A stretch of 64,000 nt of DNA from DASUGC01 sp035606665. Its GTDB lineage: Bacteria; Acidobacteriota; Vicinamibacteria; Vicinamibacterales; SCN-69-37. Below are positions 59,581 through 64,000 of this stretch, in pieces. Location of the stretch: assembly GCA_035606665.1 (NCBI GenBank), contig DATNEY010000021.1:62001-126000 (forward strand), written 5' to 3'. Position 1 is the first letter of the stretch. Each line of letters begins with the position of its first letter. The position numbers were made by a program, and so were the translations under genes. Under the pieces are notes generated by a model, which was given only the letters and a program-made list of their open reading frames with translations, was not told where the DNA came from and made no database searches.

Positions 59581-61353
59581 CTATCCAGGATAATCAACGC
59601 GACCTCCGATTGATGATTCTACGATACGACGAATATCGAGTTCGAACTCGGCATTCAACGCGAGCGGCTTGTAGCTTTTCCTGCCCAGCGGAATTCGCTC
59701 TGCCCGATCATCTCGACTCGTCGAGTTGTATACAATCTCTTGAAAGAAAGCATAAACGCACCGCTGGGCGATTGAGCGAATATTCCTAACACTCATGCGT
59801 TTGAATCGCCCCGCGCAGACTCGGCTGAAGACGTCGGCCACGACAGTCGGGAAATCAGAGGCGCCGAATAGTCGTGCTACTTCATTCCAGTACTTCCGCA
59901 CAACCACGGTGCGTGAAGCGTTTCGTCCTCCATTCATCTTTCTGGAAACGGCAATCGGATTCAGCTGGAAGAACTGGCCGATATGCAGATTCCAAAAGAA
60001 CAGGAAATACTGCGACAGCACTCTTCGCAGTTCGTCTTCGGGGGCCACATCAAGTGGATGTGCAACCGATATCTGAACCTGGATTCTTGTCCAGAGGTCG
60101 GGAGGTGGCTCTTGCAAAACCGTTTCGTACGGTTTGCTGCTGAGCAAGACGTATCCGGGCCGGTCGCGTCGGTCAATACCCACGACCTCGCCAGAGTCGG
60201 GACGAATATATTCGTTGCTCTCAAGCAAGCGCAGCAACGCATCTCGCACTTCGCGATCCGCTTTGTCTATTTCGTCGAGGATCAGCCAACCTCCTCTAGC
60301 TTTCTGAACGAGACCCTCGTTTCGACTAGGTGCAGATCCAAAGCCAAACAGACTCGCCAGTGAACTGGAACTCCCACTCGGAGCCCAAGAACACTTTGCG
60401 CCATCCGTGTCCTTAAACCAGTAGAGGCTGTCCGATAGGACCTCCTTGCCAGAACCTGGAGGTGCGTTAATGTGGATCGTCTGAATCGTCGGGTCGTTCC
60501 AGACGTGCGAGAGGCTCTCGAAAGCTCGGCAGACGGGCTCGCTAGCCATGAGGAAGTAGAGCCTCTTCGATTCGCCCTTGATCGAAGGTTTTGGGAAGAC
60601 CGGCGAGGACACCCGATCAAACGGAGTGCTTGTCTTGCCTCCCGCAACAAACTCTGAGTTCTCGAGGTGCGTATCAAGTGTGAGCTTCGCGTGAACGGAA
60701 ACACTAAAACTTTTCGCGTCTCCCGTGAATGCCTCCTTTGAGAAGTCGTATCGCACTTCGTGGCGTCCGAGGACGTATGGCTCCTCCAAGTGGTTACCGC
60801 GCACTCGTTGCCAAGCTCTGCAGATTGCATCCTTTCCCAAGAGATAGATCCAATACTGATCCCAGGAATGCAGGCGATCGCTCTGGCCGAACATCGGGGG
60901 ACGCCGGAGCCGCTCGACCCTGACCGGCTTGCGCGAATCCTTGCTGCTTTCGATAGAAAGACCAGATACCGTCACGAGCATCCAGTGTCTGACCTGGGCG
61001 ATTGTGATCCCTAAGTCGCCGTCATCATCGCTATCCAGCCACGACGGCATTGATGTCACTAAGACCTTCCAGTACCAGTCCAAAGGCCAGGCTGTCGTAG
61101 CCTTTCGCCTGAGAAGCTGCTTTCGCCTGGGTCCCTTGCGGTGCTCGTCCCAAGGCTTCGCGACGCCCGCGAGACTTGGATAGAAGGCGTTGCAGCAACT
61201 GTTGAGTGCATCGGTAAAGTCGTCAGGGGGCGGCTCGTCATCCAGCTTAATTAGGAGGGCTCGAACAGATTCCTGCTCCATGTAGGAAACCCATCCACTC
61301 TTCCTCCGCTCAACGACCATTTTTAGTGGCTGAAGTTTGGCTGACGGGATCAT
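59581..61353 (-). CDS. Sigma54-activator-like AAA+ ATPase with an unknown N-terminal half
   Basis: A 590-residue protein. Residues ~290-430 resemble the central domain of bacterial enhancer-binding proteins: Walker A APPGSGKE (297-304), LFGFGSA (335-341) where GAFTGA would sit, Walker B GGWLILDEIDKADREV (354-369) and a DLWTRI arginine-finger-like segment (419-424). The GAFTGA loop is not conserved, so contact with sigma54 is doubtful. Residues 1-280 carry no domain I recognise (Trp-rich, WPLDWYWKVLVTS; RLHSWDQYWIYLLG). The last 150 residues are helical. A minus-strand promoter leads into the ATG at 61353 with a 5-base leader. It heads the AAA-PLP-MFS operon. Confidence 0.72.
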   Translation of the reverse strand: MIPSAKLQPLKMVVERRKSGWVSYMEQESVRALLIKLDDEPPPDDFTDALNSCCNAFYPSLAGVAKPWDEHRKGPRRKQLLRRKATTAWPLDWYWKVLVTSMPSWLDSDDDGDLGITIAQVRHWMLVTVSGLSIESSKDSRKPVRVERLRRPPMFGQSDRLHSWDQYWIYLLGKDAICRAWQRVRGNHLEEPYVLGRHEVRYDFSKEAFTGDAKSFSVSVHAKLTLDTHLENSEFVAGGKTSTPFDRVSSPVFPKPSIKGESKRLYFLMASEPVCRAFESLSHVWNDPTIQTIHINAPPGSGKEVLSDSLYWFKDTDGAKCSWAPSGSSSSLASLFGFGSAPSRNEGLVQKARGGWLILDEIDKADREVRDALLRLLESNEYIRPDSGEVVGIDRRDRPGYVLLSSKPYETVLQEPPPDLWTRIQVQISVAHPLDVAPEDELRRVLSQYFLFFWNLHIGQFFQLNPIAVSRKMNGGRNASRTVVVRKYWNEVARLFGASDFPTVVADVFSRVCAGRFKRMSVRNIRSIAQRCVYAFFQEIVYNSTSRDDRAERIPLGRKSYKPLALNAEFELDIRRIVESSIGGRVDYPG

Positions 61354-61364
61354 TGTTGCGGCCT

Positions 61365-61392
61365 ATTATGTCCGAGTAGCTCTTGATAACAA
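61365..61392 (-). promoter_or_regulatory. Promoter of the AAA+/PLP/MFS operon
   Basis: On the minus strand TTGTTA (61392-61387) and CATAAT (61370-61365) are 16 bases apart. The predicted start is near 61358, about five bases before the ATG at 61353. No ribosome binding site is seen. Confidence 0.5.
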
Positions 61393-61489
61393 GTCCATTA
61401 ACGGTTGCAGAGGCGGCAAGACTACGACCAATCGACCGCGATCCACATGGCGACGTGTGACCGCCAGCTAGGCTTGGATGATGCGCCTC

Positions 61490-62500
61490 TCAAGCTCGGA
61501 GCTCAATCGTTCGCATGAAGTATGCGATGAACTCAACTGCGGCCGACTCGGCCCAGTACTGTCGCTGCGGTTCGTCGGAAATGAACCCGCAATGGCCGCC
61601 GTGGGGCTCGAGGCGGACGGTGATGTGCGGATTGCCGGTCACCACGGCCTCGCGAAATTGATCGCCGGGCACGAACGGGTCGTCCTCAGCCGCAAGAATC
61701 AGGGCAGGTATGCGGATCCGATCGATGACGCGCATGGCGCTCGCCTTGAAGTAGTAGTCGCTCGCGCCGGCGAAACCGTGGTGTGGCGCGGTGTAGGTCT
61801 CGTCGAACGTGCGGATCGTGTAGATGCGGGGCAGCGGCGTCACATCGAATGAGCCGGGCCACGCCGCGACCTTGCGGCGCATCCGAGCTCGCAGGCTTCG
61901 CATGAAGTTCCATTGATACGGGATGTTGGCGGGCCGCTCGATGGCGTGCACGCAGCGTTCTAGATCGATGGTCGGACTGATGGCGACGACGCCGCGTACG
62001 GGAAGTGACTGAGATTCGCCCAGCTCGCCTGCCAGGCGCATCGTCAGATTCCCACCAAGTGAATAGCCGGCGACGCCGATGTCCCGGATGCCATCGACAT
62101 CGACAAGCTCCTTCATCACGGCGAGGGGATCCGCTGTGAGCCCAGAATGGTACAGCCCCGGCGTCAGATGCTCCGTGCCGCCGCAGTTCCGTTGATTCAG
62201 CAGCACCGCATTCCAGCCCCGCCGGACCGCCTGCACGGCGAGCCCCCGCATGTAGTGCGCCTCACTCGAGCTTTCGAGGCCGTGCAAGGCGAGCAGCAAC
62301 GGCCGCCCGGAACGATCGGGCTGCCAGAAACAATCGGCGGCGACCTCGGTGTCCGCGCTCACGCGAAACAGCCGGCGCTCGGAAGCGGGAAGTTCACCGA
62401 ACGATCTCCTCCGCGCCCACGCATACATCGTCATGCTGTGGCCGTTGCGGAGCCAGCGACGTGTTGTGAAGGGAGCAATACCGGCGGTCGCGTCAGTCAT
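61490..62500 (-). CDS. YheT-like alpha/beta hydrolase
   Basis: A 336-residue hydrolase of the AB-hydrolase-4 (YheT/EMB8) family. LLLALHGLESSSEAHYMRG is the oxyanion region, LNQRNCGGTE a family signature, GYSLGGN holds the nucleophilic serine, AAEDDPFVPG the acid and EPHGGHCGF the histidine. It probably hydrolyses esters of lipid-like substrates in the cytoplasm. Coupled to the upstream membrane-protein gene by ATGA. Confidence 0.93.
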   Translation of the reverse strand: MTDATAGIAPFTTRRWLRNGHSMTMYAWARRRSFGELPASERRLFRVSADTEVAADCFWQPDRSGRPLLLALHGLESSSEAHYMRGLAVQAVRRGWNAVLLNQRNCGGTEHLTPGLYHSGLTADPLAVMKELVDVDGIRDIGVAGYSLGGNLTMRLAGELGESQSLPVRGVVAISPTIDLERCVHAIERPANIPYQWNFMRSLRARMRRKVAAWPGSFDVTPLPRIYTIRTFDETYTAPHHGFAGASDYYFKASAMRVIDRIRIPALILAAEDDPFVPGDQFREAVVTGNPHITVRLEPHGGHCGFISDEPQRQYWAESAAVEFIAYFMRTIELRA

Positions 62501-63966
62501 CGTAAGTCGTAGATCGCAAAGCGGTTGTTTGCATAGAGCTGTGGCAGCTGGGTCGTGCGCGCGCGCTCGAGGACAAGCACGCGCGCATCGTAGCGTTTGC
62601 CCAGTTGCCGGAATTGCTCGTCGGTCAGGTTGCCGAAATCACCGAGGGCGATCGAGCGATCCGAGACGCGCAGGGCAACCGCCGAATCGTACATCGCCAT
62701 GGCCGAATCCTTGCTCCGCTCGAGTACGGTGTCACGGAGCGCGGCGACCCTGACACTCGTGCCGTACTTCGGCGCATGTTCCGGATCTGCCAGCACCTGC
62801 CAGTCCGCAGGCTGCGTCCGCAACCAGCGCATCGCGTCCGTCCAGTCGTCGCGCGGAAGATCGAACGTCACGAAGGCGCGGCCGGTGTCGATCAGGATGA
62901 ACGCGCCACGACCACACGCGAGCAGCGCCAGCCCCACGACGAGAGCGGTGCGAACGGTTGTGCCGGTCGCGACGTGATCCAGGAGCCACCAGGCGATGTA
63001 GAGCAGCGCGAACGCGTCGAGCAACCAGAAGACACGATTGGCCTGGAGCTGCACGACTGGAATGAGGTGTGCGGCGGCGAGCGGGACCGACACGAGGAAA
63101 ACGACGACAAGCGCGATCAAGCCTCCAACGACTCGCCGTTCCCCTGGTGCGAGCACGCCCAGTGACTTGCGGCGCAGGTAGATGGCTACGATGACGGCGG
63201 GATACAACAGGTTCAGGATCCAGGCATACGCCGGCCATTGGTGCGAGAACAGGTAGTCCTTCTCATCGAGCACCGCCAGCCAGGCGCCAGTCATCACCGG
63301 CGCTGTGCCGTAGAAGGAGACCGTCAGAAAGCCGGCTACGGCGAGCACCGGCAGAAGGGCACGCCTCATCGCTCTCGACGCCGGTCGACTACCCAGGGAC
63401 ACGAGGCACAGCACGAACACACCGGCGAACCACAGGGCAGTCGTCGGATGGATCGCGGCGGCCATGGCGATGGCGATCGTTGCGGCGACGTTTCGCCGCT
63501 TCAGCATGAAACCGAGCGCAATCAGTCCGACGGCAAACGCCAGCATTCGCGGATGCATGTAGCCCTCGAGCGAGTTGGCGCCGGTCTTCGCGATGCGATG
63601 CCGGAGGGTCAGCAGGGCCGTGGCTCCCGCGACCGCCCACCACGATCCGCCAAGCGCGCGTACGACCGAGACCACGCTGGCGAAGAGCAGGAGTCCGCCG
63701 GCGGCGTACAGCACCGCGAAGAGCACCGGCATGTCCGAGGACGCCGGCCGGACCAGCAATCCCAGCACGTCGTCGCCCAGCCATTTGCTCGTTTGGACGC
63801 TCAGAATCGCGGAGTCTCTGGGAAAGAGGGATGGGTCAGCGGCGTGCGCTACCGCGGGAACATAGAACGCTTGATCGGAAATACCGTAGCGGTACCCGCC
63901 GGAGTTTGCGGTCGCGACGATGAGAAATGCCGCGGCGCCGGCGGCCAGGGCGAGTGCGCGACTCAC
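62497..63966 (-). CDS. Polytopic membrane protein of unknown function
   Basis: A 489-residue protein with about ten transmembrane helices in residues ~5-370 and a soluble C-terminal domain (~120 residues). The arrangement resembles GT-C-fold or O-antigen-type membrane enzymes: the first loop holds YRYGISDQAFYVPAVAHAADPSLFPRD-like acidic/aromatic sequence, and later HPRMLAF and HPTTALWF. The soluble end has FDLPRDDWTDAMRWLR. I cannot assign the substrate. The GTG start at 63966 overlaps the stop of an upstream frame as GTGA. Confidence 0.8.
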   Translation of the reverse strand: MSRALALAAGAAAFLIVATANSGGYRYGISDQAFYVPAVAHAADPSLFPRDSAILSVQTSKWLGDDVLGLLVRPASSDMPVLFAVLYAAGGLLLFASVVSVVRALGGSWWAVAGATALLTLRHRIAKTGANSLEGYMHPRMLAFAVGLIALGFMLKRRNVAATIAIAMAAAIHPTTALWFAGVFVLCLVSLGSRPASRAMRRALLPVLAVAGFLTVSFYGTAPVMTGAWLAVLDEKDYLFSHQWPAYAWILNLLYPAVIVAIYLRRKSLGVLAPGERRVVGGLIALVVVFLVSVPLAAAHLIPVVQLQANRVFWLLDAFALLYIAWWLLDHVATGTTVRTALVVGLALLACGRGAFILIDTGRAFVTFDLPRDDWTDAMRWLRTQPADWQVLADPEHAPKYGTSVRVAALRDTVLERSKDSAMAMYDSAVALRVSDRSIALGDFGNLTDEQFRQLGKRYDARVLVLERARTTQLPQLYANNRFAIYDLR

Positions 63967-64000
63967 GTCAACTCGTCAGCGGTGGGCCCGTAGAGCGGTG
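63963..64000 (-). CDS. C-terminal end of an upstream gene, truncated by the window edge
   Basis: On the minus strand an open frame enters from the edge and ends PLYGPTADELT-stop. Its TGA shares bases with the GTG at 63966 (GTGA), the coupling seen throughout this window. Eleven residues are too few to name a product. Confidence 0.4.
   Translation of the reverse strand, partial: PLYGPTADELT

Noticed and set aside
57140..61353. Prophage or insertion-sequence origin of the low-GC operon
   Set aside because: No integrase, transposase, tRNA or flanking direct repeat was seen; only composition suggests transfer.

Overview
The window is one continuous, gene-dense stretch of a high-GC bacterial chromosome. 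It most likely comes from Acidobacteriota, probably the Vicinamibacteria side. The evidence is an ~826-residue orphan permease of the acidobacterial duplicated (MacB/FtsX) type, a giant Gly-rich BNR/sortilin-like propeller protein, a GH109-type Tat-exported oxidoreductase, a DUF5777-type barrel and a peptidase-propeller-Omp85 fusion. These assignments come from reading the sequence only; no database search was run. I saw no rRNA, tRNA, CRISPR array, transposase or phage gene.

Layout. 1-8.3 kb: the 3' end of leuD, a receptor-type Ser/Thr kinase coupled to an rRNA pseudouridine synthase, a diheme cytochrome c, an AlkZ-like winged-helix protein, a SnoaL-like protein and the orphan permease. 8.3-15.9 kb: a MoxR / DUF58 / von Willebrand factor A operon. 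15.9-22.4 kb: small exported proteins, lipA, a UlaG-like metallo-hydrolase and the BNR propeller. 22.5-30.9 kb: an aerobic benzoyl-CoA (box) gene cluster (boxR divergent from boxC-boxB-crotonase-aldehyde dehydrogenase-kynureninase-like-3-hydroxyacyl-CoA dehydrogenase) that lacks boxA. 30.9-36.7 kb: GH109 protein, galactokinase, cupredoxin, barrel protein, ferredoxin, pantothenate kinase and thioesterase. 36.8-45.6 kb: the metallopeptidase-propeller-barrel fusion, TlpA lipoprotein, SPFH plus ribbon-helix-helix pair, EEP nuclease/phosphatase, transglutaminase-like protein, SCO/CusF copper protein and a LolD-like ATPase. 45.7-48.8 kb: a LiaF-like envelope module with a LytS/LytTR two-component pair. 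49.1-56.3 kb: a TetR-controlled tripartite ABC-2 efflux operon. 57.1-61.4 kb: a lower-GC three-gene operon encoding a sigma54-activator-like AAA+ ATPase with an unknown N-terminal half, a divergent cysteine-synthase-fold protein and a UMF1-like MFS transporter. 61.5-64 kb: a YheT hydrolase and a membrane protein.

Two things stand out. First, the 57-61 kb operon does not match any system I know. Second, at least five intergenic gaps hold long inverted repeats whose arms are built from short degenerate tandem units (about 8-11 nt), with a different unit at each locus. One of them fills a convergent gap almost to the base. Several genes also have a -10-like hexamer 6-7 nt before the start codon and so look leaderless. 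Tight coupling (ATGA/GTGA/TGATG overlaps) is the rule inside operons. No gap between genes exceeds about 200 bases.
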